Source: Didymodactylos carnosus (lineage: Eukaryota; Rotifera; Eurotatoria; Philodinida; Philodinidae). Taken from it: a DNA stretch of 47,493 bases. The notes beneath the pieces were generated by a model. The model ran no database searches, was not told where the DNA came from, and saw only the letters and a program-made list of their open reading frames with translations. Location of the stretch: assembly GCA_905250885.1 (NCBI GenBank), contig CAJNOQ010000538.1, forward strand, positions 1 through 47,493, read 5' to 3'. Below are positions 11,203 through 23,340 of this stretch, piece after piece. The translations under genes and the position numbers were made by a program. The number at the start of each line of letters is the position of its first letter. Within the stretch, counting starts at the first letter, position 1.

Positions 11203-12016
11203 CGAGGGAACATCCCGAAGTGCCTCCTCGGATTTTGGAGAAATACATGGGTCTGGTAGAGCTAAGCGCGCTGATCACAAATATAATATTTTTAGCTACC
11301 ACCGTTAACTCGCTGCTGAGTTAGACTAGTTTTATTTTACTTTGGTCAAAAAATGACCTACGTTCGATCGATCACAGTTTTTTGCAGATACGTTATTCAT
11401 TCGTTTAATATGCTGTTTTATTAAGGAACTCTTCATCTTCAATTTGATATACGGGACATAACAATTCGACTTATACTATTTGGGAGACAAATAAGCATTT
11501 ACTGTACACGTATCTTTTGCTATGCATCGTAATTTAACGCTCCTCTATTTCTGTACGAAAAATAATTTTGTATTTTTAAATATATCAATATGTAGGAAAT
11601 TCAAAACACCTCCTTATGACATTTGATTTAATGTTTATTATCAGTATAAAAGTATCAGTTAGCTTTCAACTTTATACATTTCTTAATAATCCTACAGACA
11701 GAAAGGGTGAAGCAGTATAAATATAATTTCAACGTCCGAATTGTTATGTCCCATATACCAAACTGAAGATGAAGAGTTCCTTAACAAAACAGCATATTAA
11801 ACGAATAAATAACATATCTGCAAAAAACTGTGATCGATCGAACATAGGTCGTTTTTTGACCAAAGTAAAATAAGTTATAATGCGAGTTATAATGCAAGTA
11901 ATAAGCGAGTTAACGGTGGTAGCTAAAAATATCATATTTGTGATCAGCGCACTTAGTTCTACCAGACTCATGTATTTCTCCAAAATCCCAGGGGGACACT
12001 TTGGGATGTTCCCCTG
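11203..12016. mobile_element. Foldback element with about 270-bp inverted arms
   Basis: The left arm (about 11203-11470) and right arm (about 11734-12016) are imperfect reverse complements, sharing for example GAACATCCC at the tips, GATCGATCG(A/T/C)ACA mid-arm and GGGACATAACAATTC at the inner ends. The 263-bp spacer shows no gene. The right tip reads, on its complement, CAGGGGAACATCCC. No target duplication was recognised and no transposase is present. Open frames within the arms are mirror images of each other, not genes. Confidence 0.85.
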
Positions 12017-12776
12017 TGAGCCAGATATTTGATTGTATTATTCCTGTGAATCATAGCTTGAGTTGATCGGTTGTACTAGAAGATTCAGTTCATGTACTTT
12101 AGCTAAAAATTAATCATCAGGTATACATGATTCCACTTTTGATCTCATCATTTTATATTGTTCATCCATGATTACTTTCTTATTTTTTTGATTCTAATAG
12201 AAAGATAATTAATTCTTTCTCACGTGCATCATCTAGATTATTATTCCTAATAACGATCAAATGTTTATTATTTAATCTTGCATTACTCATCGAGTTTTCT
12301 CTGTTTAAGTGGAGAAGAAAGAAGATATGCTGTACCACTCTCGGAAGTCTAATAACTTGGATATTTTTGAGAATGTGACATAAATAATGTGTGATATATC
12401 AGAGTAGGATGATACACTAAGAAACCAGGGTTGAGCAATTCTAACTCCAGACTTACAGTTGAGTTGAATGTATGAACAAATTTTAAACTCCGATTTAACC
12501 TTTTTGTAGAGGAAGAAAGACGAAGTCAAAAATAGAGCGTATAACGATGCATACAATTATATAGAGAGAACAAAAAAAGAGCGCCAGTTGAGCGTGTTCT
12601 CTTCTAGAGTGGGTCTCTAATGCTATATCAATGTAATGCGGTGTAATTTCAATTTGGTGTAAATGTTTGACACAGGCATCGAGAAAAAAATTTCATAATC
12701 TAATCTATCATTTAATAACAAGAGTAACAGACAATTCATAGATAAATAAAAAAATTATAGCGATAAAGAAAGTTGA
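12017..12776. other. 3' flank of the FAST/RAP gene
   Basis: AT-rich, includes the expected 3' untranslated region of the minus-strand gene. AGAGAACA and TGTTCTCT pair around 12563-12604. Nothing else recognised. Confidence 0.4.
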
Positions 12777-15700
12777 TTAAGAGAACATAGCTCTAGTTTG
12801 TTGAGCACGTTGTACAATCCAATCGAAAACAACATTTGCTGTATCCGATGGAAGTTCTTCATCAGGATAAATCTGAAATAGACAGAGAACAGTGACAATA
12901 TTAACGAACAACTTGTACAAACTTACAAGTACTGGTTCATAACCCATTTTTTGCAATTGTATTACTTTTGCACAAATAATTCCAATGGGACGATGACGTT
13001 CATTCGAGCAAATTTCATTATGGGACAAAACTTGTATAGCATAACTAAGGGAAAAAAATGGGCATATTCAAAATGAAATTCATCATAATCGAATGCTTTT
13101 AGATGTTGCGGATAATGTTTGTCCGATACTCTTTGATCAAAGTATATTACTGAATAGGTAACTCTCTACAAAAATTTAAGACATACACTCAAACTACTCA
13201 TAGATCTAGAGGAATAATTAAGAATGTTTTATTAACATTAATTTTTTAAACGTATATAAAATTTACTTTTTTTTCTAATAGATACTTACGTAGTATGTTC
13301 ATGCTCGTTTTCTTCGAAAAATGCTACACCTCTTTTTGATAATAATTGTGGGATCATGTTTTTGTCTAATCGAATGAGAATATCTAAAGATGAAATCCCA
13401 TTGCAATACTTCAATAGAAATAATAAAAGAACTTTGACTTTTTTACCTGGTAACTTAAAATGTTTCAGAACAAATGCACTTTTAACAAAAAAGGTGTTTG
13501 ATGTGACGCATGAATATAATTGATTGATAATCGCTAGATAATTTTTTCGTTTCTTTTTTTCTATGTTCCAACTGCCAAAAATATGATTTGGTAATGAATT
13601 TACATAATTCTATAAAGAACATACTGAAATAAATTGTTAACAGGTAGAATATGAGATCTAGAGCAAAAATGTAGCAAACAATTTACTTGATCGAGTAACG
13701 ATGATGTTATATTTGGATGAAAAACTTTGTATGATTCAGCAATAAAATATAATTTTTCTTTCATTTTTGATTCTAAATATAGAAGATAATTTGTAATAGT
13801 TCAAAATGTAATCAATCTATTGAAAAAGTTATATACCAATCGATATTAGTCTTTATTACCTTTTAATGTTGATAAAACATCATTATTAAAAATATACTGC
13901 AATAGATATTTTGGAAATAATCCAATTTCAGCCATCGGAGCCAGTACATTCACTAAACGGTCTGGTTTTACTTTAAAATAATCTGATTTTGAATATAACT
14001 CTATGAGATCAAGGTAATGTTTGTAATATTGTTCATTATTAATAGACTTATAATAACAGTAACCGATATTTATTAAAGTATTCATTATTTTTATCATGTC
14101 TTTTGAACGATACTGTTGTTCATTTGAAGTTAACGAAAATGATTTTTGCTTTAAACGTACTGCTTCATATTCAATTAGTTGAAAACAATTTTTATAAAAT
14201 CTTGATGACCAATAATTAAACGAAGATAAATATAATCCTAAACGCATAGCCAGTATAACAACATCTGTATGAAGAGCATGATCAGAATGTAATGAATGTT
14301 GTTCATAAGAATCGTTGAAACGTGATGATAATGTCTCACTTATTCTAGCGTCTGAATAGCCTAAAAACAAGATATAATTAACGATTGGATATCGATACCA
14401 CCCGAAAAGTGTGTATCCAGACAGATATTTTAGTAAAAAATCGAACGTGAGATGTTTTTTAAAAGTTCAATAGAGGGTATAAACACTGATAATGTGGCTC
14501 ATCTTTCACCAAGTTGCTCTAAAAATGTAGCAAAGGACAAAAATATTTATTTTTGAGTAATAAAGAAATGCTCGGCGACCAATATTCTAGATTATGAATA
14601 ACAGCTCCCACGTGGCTATTATGACGAAAGAGCTATTGAGTTTGACGCAAAAATTCCAGAAAAAAATTTTTTTCTCGTGTGTTACGCTACGCCAATTTGA
14701 ATGAATACACCAACGATAGACACCAAAGGAAAGCAATTAATAATTTATTTTCGATAGGAAATGGGAATGGAATTTTTTTTCAACTATAATAGTCGACAGA
14801 ACTTGACGAGTTGATCAAGAATATATGCGAAGGAATCCTTGAAAGTAAAAATAACCGTTGTTTTTTATCAAAAAACCACTTCGGATCTAAGCTTTTAGCG
14901 CTATTTGTCACGGTATTTCGCTTTTTTCTCTACTATTAAAGCTTTAATGACAAACCATTCCTGGTCTGATGAATAGTCCGTGAAGCGAGCTACAAGAATA
15001 TGTATAAATGTTTAAAACGTTTAAAGTAAACATTTAACGTGTTTTTTGATCGTTAAAAACGGAATAAAAACGCGTGACAACAGAAAATTTTAGTAAAGCT
15101 GGAGGTGAGACTTGGCTACTCAGTAGGACTTGATCTAAAAACAATTGAAAGTCTAATAAAGGAAATACAAAACTGATGATCTAAAATTGAAAAAGAACGA
15201 AAAGATGATATTTCTTCGATATTTCGATTGTGCTTATATACTCGGCTGACCGCAAAACAAGACGGTGAATGCCCAGGGCTAAAAAAGTTGACAAAAAAAA
15301 CGCCTTAAATGTTTCAAAACCACCGGTTTTCAAGAATATGTATAAATAATTGATTCGACTGGTTAGGGTCATTGTAAAATCTCCAGCATAAGCTCAACAG
15401 CACTTTAATGATCTACATTTTTTCTATTCTTTTGCTTTTTTCGTCACCAAAGAAATTTTAATCACAAATCATTTCTAGTGGAATGAAAAGAGCTACAAGA
15501 ATATTCTTGTAGCTCTCTTCACGGACTATTCAAGACTAGGAATGGTTTGTCATTACCCAGGCGAAAAAAAATCGTTAGAAACGGCACGAAAAACGCGTTA
15601 GCGAACGATCGTCAAATTAATCGTTTTCTGGCGTTTTTGTTGAACGCGTTTTCTAACGACGTTAAAATGGCCGTCGAAACGCATTTATTTTATATAAAAA

Positions 15701-17043
15701 CACGTTTTAACGTGTCGTTTCAAAATGCGTTTACAAAAAAAAGGATACGAAGTTATATCATTTTAACGTCGTTAGAAAACGCGTTCAACAAAAACGCCAG
15801 AAAACGGTTAACTTAACGATCGTTAGCAAACGCATTATTCTAAAGTTTTGAACGACAAACAACGCGTTTAAATGGCTCTTTTAACGATCGTTCGCTAATA
15901 CCGAAAACCGAATTTTCAAACGAATAGATAAAAGAAAAGCGCGTTCAAACGAGAAAAAAAACACGTTTAAAGGACCAAAAAACGCGTTTAAACGACAAAA
16001 AAAACGCGTTGGTTTTGAAACATTGAACGCGTTTTTCGGTCGTTAAAAACGAAAAAAAACGCGTTTTCTTGTCAACTTTTTTACCCCTGGGTAAAGCTTT
16101 ATGTTTCTTACTTACTACTTCAACTAGTTAGTTTTAAGTACGCCATGCAACCTTCGAGCCGTTACTTACTGATAATTGATGGACTAACAAGAGCCTTAGT
16201 GTCTTGCAATTACTACGTTAATATTTTACCTGATAATGTTAAAATTTTTAAAAAATTTTGTTTATCAACAGCTTTGAGTGACTGTCGATCAGACGTTTCA
16301 CTCAACAATAGCATAGCTAAACGTTCGATCAAAAGTTGATTTCTGATTGGTACTTGAAAACGATAATAAGCGCTTGAAATTAGACTTAATTCATATGTAG
16401 TTAGTTGTTGAATATCATCGTACGTTAATTTTGATTCTAATTTATTGACAAACGTTTGTAATGTTTGAGTCGCCACTGTATTTCCATCAGCATATATCCA
16501 TTGTCGATGAAGTAATAATAATACAAGAAGTTCAATAATATTAACTTGATTTGTATCAATCTCTTGATTTTGAATATGTTTCAAAAGTTTTGACGTTAAT
16601 GATTGTAAACGTAATCCTTGACCGTATGAATAAAATAAAAAATCATTTAAATGTTCTAAAGATAATTTATCATACATTTTAACATTTTCTTTCATATTCA
16701 ATTGACAAAGTAGATCATTTATATTTTTTGAATTGACCGTTTTTGTTATTATTTCATTGAATGTTTTCATTAAAATCAATTCTGTATTTTTAAGAACAAT
16801 GTGAGATAAACGTGTTTCATCTTGAAAATTATCTAAGCGTTTATTATAAAAATATTGATAAGCACTATTTTCAAATGTACGTGATATTGATCGATGATCA
16901 TCATAATCAATTTTAACAATATGATTATTTTGTAAATGGCGAGTAAGCAATAGTAAACAAGAGTTTATTTGAAAGCAAGCGGGTGATATAAGTTGTTTTT
17001 GATGTTGGATTTGAAAACAGTTTAAAAGTACTTTTCGTAGCAT
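12777..17043 (-). CDS. FAST kinase domain-type protein with C-terminal RAP domain
   Basis: Coding exons on the complement: 16230-17043, 13860-14360, 13687-13772, 13447-13609, 13290-13383, 12927-13044, 12777-12872. All joins keep phase through GT-AG introns of 1869, 87, 77, 63, 245 and 54 bp, giving 623 residues. The start ATG lies directly after an acceptor (TTTTACAG), so a 47-bp intron at 17044-17090 splits the 5' untranslated region. The N-terminus M-L-R-K-V-L-L-N-C-F is basic and hydrophobic, consistent with mitochondrial import. The body is Leu-rich and helical. The last 70 residues (Y-A-I-Q-V-L-S..P-I-G-I-I-C-A-K-V..L-Q-K-M-G-Y-E-P-V-L-I) match a RAP domain. FASTK-family proteins bind mitochondrial RNA and control processing or stability of mitochondrial transcripts. 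Which family member is unclear. The large first coding intron holds a palindrome and a transposon. Confidence 0.8.
14935..15555. repeat. Inverted repeat around the intronic insertion
   Basis: The sequence at about 14938-14999 (TAATGACAAACCATTCC... to GAGCTACAAGAATA) recurs as its reverse complement at about 15497-15555 with about 90 per cent identity. The left copy continues uninterrupted into AAAGCTTTA (read on its complement), whereas the right copy is split there by the element at 15556-16091. Between the arms, 15269-15325 is a truncated copy of that element's end (CCCAGGGCTAAAAAAGTTGA). Confidence 0.8.
15556..16091. mobile_element. CCCAGG-ended element, AACGCG words, TA duplication
   Basis: Ends CCCAGGCGAAAAAAA and TTTTTTACCCCTGGG are inverted and flanked by TA at 15554-15555 and 16092-16093. 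The mirror copy of the site at 14935 shows the uninterrupted target, supporting a 2-bp TA duplication. Inside, 15587-15665 and 15758-15835 are long reverse complements (shared GGCGTTTTTGTTGAACGCGT), and the word AACGCGTT is repeated many times up to the right end. Non-autonomous; the TA target points to a Tc1/mariner-like or other TA-inserting family (inference). Confidence 0.85.
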
Positions 17044-17404
17044 CTGTAAAAGAACAAGAGAAAGAAATAGTATATGCTTCTCTGCATTACCTATGAGCTG
17101 ACCAAATTCAATAACATCCAATAGAGTAAGATAAAAAACACTTGTACTACGCTAAATATTTGTTCAGAAGATGTCACCGTACACATCGGAAAACGTTCTT
17201 ACATAAACTGTATGAGTATATCTTTCATATATACCAAAAATTAAAAGTCTCTTATCAACATTGTTCTTCAACAAAGCACTCTATCAGGCTAGATTTTTCC
17301 AGTGAGATAGTCATTCTTCCTTCACAACATATGCCAGACGTTTACACAATGCATTCTTGAAACAAAAATAAAATAACAACGTAAACACAACATTAAAACA
17401 GAAT
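17044..17404 (-). other. FAST/RAP 5' region and METTL1 3' flank
   Basis: Contains the 5' untranslated intron of the FAST/RAP gene (17044-17090; donor GTAATG on the complement) and its presumed promoter, which must overlap or abut the 3' untranslated region of METTL1, as both genes run in the same direction only about 360 bp apart. Confidence 0.6.
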
Positions 17405-18187
17405 TCAAACAGAAGAAGAATATGGATCTTGAATCCTTCTAAATACTGCTAAATATTTATCTCCATTGTTTCTTGTCACTTTTCGTCCTTCTTCTGTTGA
17501 ATTTAAAACATGATCAATGCACACATCGTTCTTCAATTCTGGATCATCGTTTTTAACATGTTCAAACAATGGAAATTCATTAAAACATGAACACATCCAT
17601 AAATGTAAATCTTTAACGTCTGTACACGTATAAATTAAACCGTTTATTTTTAATACATATGCATATTCGGCTAATAGTTGTTTATTTATAATACGCCATT
17701 TATGTTTAGCTTTCTTAAAATGTGGATCAGGATAGAGAAAAAACATTTTTGTTAATTGTCCTTTTTGAAAATAATTAGGTAAATATTTCATAGCATTCGT
17801 TCTTAAACAACTAACATTCATATATGCTCCAGGATTCGAATTTCTTAATGCTTTAATACGATCAACAACATAATCGTAAACTTTGACACGTATTTCCATT
17901 CCTAACATATACATATCAGGAAATATTGGTGATAGCGATATTAACAGACCACCATAACCACAACCTATATCAACAAATTCAACATGTTTGTCTTCTTGTT
18001 TTCGCTTTTTATTTGATATTTCTTCTTCATCATTATTCTCATATTCATTAACAATTTTTTTACTAATTGTTGGATAATATGTAGACCAATCAATATCGTT
18101 TGGTGTCAACGGATAATCTAATGTATGATCAGATAATGGATTAGCATGAGCTCGTTGACGATAATAACGTTTCTGTGGTAATGACAT
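17405..18187 (-). CDS. METTL1: tRNA (guanine-N7-)-methyltransferase
   Basis: A 260-residue single-exon frame starting at ATG 18187. It is the catalytic subunit of the METTL1-WDR4 (yeast Trm8-Trm82) complex, which uses S-adenosylmethionine to methylate G46 in the variable loop of tRNAs. Visible motifs: the SAM-binding [10 protein letters not shown] at 73-82; L-G-M-E-I-R-V-K-V at 95-103; the TrmB signature [17 protein letters not shown] at 149-165; and the C-terminal S-T-E-E-G-R-K-V near 230-237. The N-terminal [18 protein letters not shown] tract is typical of the eukaryotic enzyme. Length fits the family. An acidic/basic low-complexity insert (residues 48-68) precedes the fold. No intron, and no other abnormality seen. 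Confidence 0.96.
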   Translation of the reverse strand: MSLPQKRYYRQRAHANPLSDHTLDYPLTPNDIDWSTYYPTISKKIVNEYENNDEEEISNKKRKQEDKHVEFVDIGCGYGGLLISLSPIFPDMYMLGMEIRVKVYDYVVDRIKALRNSNPGAYMNVSCLRTNAMKYLPNYFQKGQLTKMFFLYPDPHFKKAKHKWRIINKQLLAEYAYVLKINGLIYTCTDVKDLHLWMCSCFNEFPLFEHVKNDDPELKNDVCIDHVLNSTEEGRKVTRNNGDKYLAVFRRIQDPYSSSV

Positions 18188-20049
18188 TATTTAAGTCTAA
18201 AGTTAAGTCAATTTCATTATATAATTTAATAATAAAATGAGAAAAAACTGACTAGGAGATTCAGAGAAACGTTCAAACCCAAAACAGCAAGATGAAAACT
18301 AATAGAATAGTTCAGTTTTCATACTAGAAAACCTTTAAAAATCAATAGCATTTCCGAGGAAAAAAAACATAAAAACATGTCCAGTACATAAACACAGTGA
18401 ATTTCATTTTTTAGAAGGAGAACCCACATTCGTAATATAATTTAGTCTAACCTTTAAAGAAAACGTATTGTATATATATGTCGTATCAAAGTTATAACTT
18501 CGATAAACATGCTAACTTCGAGACGGCCTATGTATGTTTGAGATTAGCTAAAGTTAATTAGGTCAGATAAGATTAGGCTAGTTTGTGGATCCGTATTATT
18601 GATTATTCCCTTTTTTTCTGCCGCTTCACTTCAATAGACCACGATCTCAAAACAATTGAGAAAAAGAACAATAGCTATTTAATTGTGTAATGAAAAGTGC
18701 CTTATAGTAATGTAAAAAAATAATATATAACTAAAATTTCTTAAACATATTATAAAAAGCATATAAAAAATGATAACTTGAATAAAAATGAATAAATTTG
18801 AATAAACATTTAAACGAAAGTCTCCACTTCATTTTATTGCGATAATTCATCTATTCATAACCAGCGATCGAACGTACATTATACTAAAATTTGACGATTT
18901 GACGTGTGTACACGCATTAAGAACCCATTAATGATTCAACTTTATGAATGTTGAGTCATCAGAAAAACAAGTTTTAACGCATATGAACGCACAAATCTTC
19001 ATAAAACAAAAACATTTAACTTTAATTAACAAGTGACGTTTGTTCGCTTGTTTAAATGCATTCATGTAAATTTTCGTATTCTAGTCCAAAGTAATTCGTT
19101 TTGGATCGTTAAAGTTTCCACGGAGAACCATAAATATTCATATTTTTTTATAAATTCGTATCTATAGATTAGATGAATTTTCATATCTACTTCAGAATGG
19201 ATTTTCTAGAAAAATAAACAGAAAAGATGTAGTTAAACACATTTAGACAAAAAATACTAACCTACTTAGCGAGCGTTAATTGGAAATTGATCAAGAAAAT
19301 TAATGTTGGTTGTTGTCATTCATATCGTTACTTGGTACCATATAATATTACTGTTGATATTGTTTAATAGTAACATACTACACTGTTGCTCGAGATCAAT
19401 AAACGTGAAATACATATTGACTGATTATAGCACAGTCATAAAAGTTCCTATGAAAAATAAAACAAAATTATGTTTTTCTCTTATATGATGGTAGATGAAA
19501 AAAAGTACATATTTGCTTGGAAAGAAAACAGTTTTGGCTTGATATGACTTTAGAAGTAGATAAAAAGATGAATGATGCACAATGCATCTGAAAGAAATAA
19601 ATAGTTATTAAAAACAATGGCTTGTGATGTTGTACTTGCTCGTGGGTGTTGTATTGATCGCGAGAATAAATCACGCACGAATGAAACTTTTTCATTCGAT
19701 GTAATGATAAAAAAATCGTATCTAAGATCCCTTACAAATCAACCACATTTAGTACAGTCTGTATTAATAAACATTTATCTGTGTCCACCGTCTCTTGTTA
19801 GTAGAATCACAAGGTAGCGCTATCAAACAATACGTTTAACTTAGACGTATTTTACTTGATTAAGTTTAACTGGCTATACTCGCTAACCATTCCTAAATGA
19901 TCTTTCGCTTCTATTCATTTTCGGACTACGACAACGTAATTTTAATGTTACTTTTTTTATCAAAACTTTGACTTAAATAGCCTTACTTAATCTGAGTATA
20001 AACTACGAACAAAACTAACAAGCACTTTTGTCCATTTTTATCACCTTTT
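18188..20049. other. Intergenic, nothing recognised
   Basis: AT-rich DNA upstream of METTL1 and downstream of the ASB-type gene. Only short open frames without domains occur. Confidence 0.5.
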
Positions 20050-20055
20050 TTTATT
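20050..20055 (-). promoter_or_regulatory. Candidate polyadenylation signal for the ASB-type gene
   Basis: TTTATT on the plus strand reads AATAAA on the complement, about 115 bp beyond the stop codon at 20169. Position is plausible; no transcript evidence. Confidence 0.35.
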
Positions 20056-20168
20056 TTAAATTATCATGCATAAATAAAAAATAAATTTTTCAAAACTAAC
20101 CTTGTCTTTTTTGTTTTTAGTAGAAGCTATCTTGTGGGAAAACTCAAGATATTTTACTTATATCCAAT

Positions 20169-21688
20169 TTATATTTTTATATCAAGTTGTAAAATATGTT
20201 TCATTTCATCTAATAATAAATATTTGATTAAACTTTGTGGCAGACGTTCGTTTAAATCTGTTACAGCTACACTAATTGGACACGGTAGTTGTTTTCTTAT
20301 CGTTAATCGAGCAATATCTTTCAGTTTTCGCGGTGTATTCAAATAAGTTTCATAAAATTTCACAAATCGTTCATAATCATAAATAGCATTCATTAACAAT
20401 GTATTGTCATATGTTTTGACCGTGGGCGTTCGAAAACAACATTGATTGGCACGAAGAAGTGCTCCAGCATAAATAGCCATTTTAGCATGATCGTATAAAG
20501 CATAATGAATGGCACGAGTTAAAAATGTATTACCAAAATTATTCCTCAAATCTAATGATGTTCCTTCAACAAGTAGTTCATGCGCTATATAAAATAAGAC
20601 AAAACGAATGAATGATTAAATTATATTAACAGTTTTAAGAATTAATCATTTTACCTAACGATAAATTTCCTCCACCGTGCAGCGTACAAAGGAGTGGAGT
20701 TTCATGACAGAAGTCGCGATGATTCATATCCACACGTTTATGAATTAATAAACGACACATTTGAAGCGCAATATCAGTTGAATATGCAGGTTTTTTTGTT
20801 GTTAGTTCACAAGTCAAATGAAGAAGATTCTTACGATGTAACGGTGTTACTACGGATAAATCTACACCTAATAGAACAAGAAATTATTAGTCAAGTACTA
20901 GATGGATGAGTAAACGACTTACCATATTCGATCAAAGAATATAACAGGTCCATTTCACCGTCAATAAGAATCAAATGAACCAACCATAAATGTTGAGGAT
21001 TATATATGTTTGGATTTGCACCATGTTTCAACAATAAATGAAATATATCTTTACTCATCTAACAAAATAAAACACGAGAAAATAGTATTATATAAAAGAT
21101 TATTACTACAAGAAATAACAAATTATATTAGTTGGTCTTCTTCTGTGCTCAAATTGCTTATCTTAGTAAAGTATATTTCTCCGTTCTGGTATATGTTATT
21201 TAGAAGTTGGCCAGTAGATAGTAATCAGCAATTTACCTCAAATAATTCTCCAACAAAGTCCTTTCGTTTTCTACACATAACATAAGCTTCAAGTAATGGG
21301 ATAATTGTAAACGATCGAACAGCATGATTAATATCAGCACCCAATTCAATAAGTTTTTCTACGAATATTTTATCACTGCGTCGAATGGCAACAATCAATG
21401 CAGTAATTCGTGAATTGTTGAAACCATTAATGGGAAAATCTAAATAATAAATATTAATCGTATCGATACACTAGTATAAACTCGGATAAAGTTATAAAAC
21501 GTACCCAGCGCTTTTAATAGCGGCAATACTATTAATTTTTCGTGTTTTGTAGCAAAAGCAAATGCATCCGCCCGACTACGAATAATGAACTCTTTCAAAT
21601 TTGAGGACAAGATATTTTCAATATTATGCAAGTCTCCATTACTAACGAAAGTTAGAAATCGAGCAAACTCTGTTTGCAAATGTTCCAT
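20169..21688 (-). CDS. Ankyrin repeat and SOCS box (ASB-type) protein
   Basis: Coding exons on the complement: 21505-21688, 21237-21439, 20923-21058, 20655-20867, 20169-20584, joined in frame across introns of 65, 178, 55 and 70 bp to give 383 residues. I chose the ATG at 21688 (M-E-H-L-Q) because the open frame upstream has no ATG. Ankyrin-type helices are clear: T-A-L-I-V-A-I-R-R-S-D..V-E-K-L-I-E-L-G-A-D-I-N, F-H-L-L-L-K-H-G-A-N-P-N, and H-L-T-C-E-L-T..C-R-L-L-I-H-K-R-V-D-M-N-H. The C-terminal part (about 330-372) reads P-R-K-L-K-D-I-A-R-L-T-I-R and later L-P-Q-S-L-I-K-Y-L-L-L, a SOCS box. ASB proteins are substrate adaptors of Cullin-5/Elongin B/C ubiquitin ligases; the substrate cannot be told. 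Ankyrin repeats are diverged, so repeat number is uncertain. Confidence 0.8.
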
Positions 21689-22166
21689 AGTACAGAAAAT
21701 CGATTTGTTCGTTAGACTATGATCTAGTTTTTTCAATTTGAATTAAAAAAAGATACCACTATGGCTATTTGCGGTAATTTTAAAGTATAATTTCAAAACT
21801 AGAAGAGAGAATGCAGAAATAATCAGTAAGTTTTCAATTTAAAATGGTTGGAGGGCGAATAGACTTATCACGCTTGGATAAAAATTCTTCAAGGCACGCT
21901 CATGGAACATAACTCTACGAAAAAGGGCATATTGATAGAGGTTTTTCGATCATTCTATAATTGAGCAAAAAAAGTCCAATCAACAAGCAACAATAACAAA
22001 ATCGTCTCTGGTAGACTAAAAGCTTTATAAAACAACAACGAGTTTTTAATACGTACTTTAAGTAAAAATGTCATAAATCACAATCAGATTTAGATGTCTA
22101 CACTTGTTATTTGTTGACAGCTTTTTGAATAGTTTCGTTCGAAAGAAAGTGCGTTTTTACATGTGA
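21689..22166. other. Upstream region of the ASB-type gene
   Basis: Non-coding, includes the presumed promoter. No recognisable element before the hAT-type MITE. Confidence 0.45.
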
Positions 22167-22174
22167 CACGTCAC

Positions 22175-22600
22175 TAGAGTCCTGCGGGTTTAACCCGATC
22201 CCGAAAGCTTTTTTTCGGGTTCGGGACGGGTTTCAGTTCATCTGGGATCGGATTTGTTTCCGATCCCGATTCTTCTAGTTTGATATAGGGAAGATAAGAG
22301 ACAATTCTAAATAAATAAAAAAGAATGGAAAATAAGGAAAACGGACAGGTGTTTCGCACTAGACGTACAACCGACCAAGTGAATTTTATTTTTGTACCTC
22401 TACGAGTAAAAATTTACTAACGTTAAAATGAAAGAGAGCACTACTGAACTAGAAAAAAAATGTTTCGGGTTCGGGACGGGTTTTATTTGAAAAAATCGGA
22501 AACGGGTTCGGGATCCCAAAAAAGTTCTGGCAGGTTCGGGACAGGTTTCAAATCTAAGAGACCGGATCGGATTCGAAAATCTTAAACCCGCAGGACTCTA
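22175..22600. mobile_element. hAT-type MITE with GGTTCGGGAC words
   Basis: Terminal inverted repeats TAGAGTCCTGCGGGTTTAA and its complement at the right end, flanked by exact 8-bp duplications CACGTCAC at 22167-22174 and 22601-22608. The 20-bp string TTCGGGTTCGGGACGGGTTT occurs at 22214-22233 and again in the same orientation at 22464-22483, with further partial copies at 22501-22550. Non-autonomous, 426 bp. The left end overlaps a short minus-strand open frame that is not a gene. Confidence 0.93.
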
Positions 22601-22608
22601 CACGTCAC

Positions 22609-23332
22609 CTAATCAAGAATAACTTATAGATCTAAGAGAATAAAAGCCTTTGTAATCAACGCTAAGTGTCTCGTCCGCTGAACATTAAGCTGCAACGAAC
22701 CAGAATAGATATTCTTCATAGCATAGGCAATTTATCGAAAACCATGATTAACCTAAAAACGAAAAAGTATCATTATTCTCTTGGAAATAGGATAATATTC
22801 TACATTACATTATTATCTTGTTATTTTAGCGACGAACTGCAAACCAAAAGTCTTTTAGATCAAAAAGGTGTATCAAGATGCCATTTTTATATTACAGAAC
22901 AACCAGAATTATCTGTAGTGTTAGAGAAATTTTTGTCTGTTTACTCTTATTCTCTCTTGCGCACAGACAAAATTTTTTATTGTACAAAACGAATATGAGT
23001 GTGTGTAATGAAAACATTTTCTATTATGAACTATAGACTAAGGTGAAGTACAATTCAGTTTTGCATTGTAAAATTTGACTATCATTGCTTATCATGCAAT
23101 TGGTTAGTATATGTACAATAATGATTAAAGTTCCCTTTTACTAAGTGAGGGTACAAAAAAAATGAGATAGCAGCTACAAAGCCGACCAAAGTGTTATAAA
23201 TGTCATTTACGAGGGAACCTCCTTCCAGATTTTTCATAGAAAATAATTTTTTTCTTTAGTTGACATGTGTATTAAACGAACTTGCACGAAAGGAGTAATT
23301 CAGAAAATGTTGATGAGAAAAGTTTTTTGAGA
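22609..23332. other. Intergenic, nothing recognised
   Basis: Between two hAT-type elements. The longest frame here (22666-22998) starts with a non-ATG codon and lacks domains. Confidence 0.45.
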
Positions 23333-23340
23333 CGACAAAC

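Larger units (their letters stand above)
14361..16229 (-). other. Large intron of the FAST/RAP gene, carrying repeats
   Basis: Donor GTAAAA at 16224-16229 and acceptor GTTTTTAG ending at 14361 define a 1869-bp intron, against 54-245 bp for the gene's other coding-sequence introns. Most of its right half is an inserted inverted-repeat element plus flanking palindromic arms, so insertion explains much of the length. Confidence 0.85.

Noticed and set aside
15269-15325. CCCAGGGCTAAAAAAGTTGA as the true left end of the intronic element
   Set aside because: It resembles the right end, but the TA-flanked end at 15556 with the empty-site comparison is better supported; this is a separate truncated copy.
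21689-21736. Longer N-terminus for the ASB-type protein
   Set aside because: The extra 16 codons begin with TTG, not ATG; the first ATG in frame is at 21688.
22666-22998. Open frame of 110 codons
   Set aside because: Non-ATG start, no motif and no splice context.
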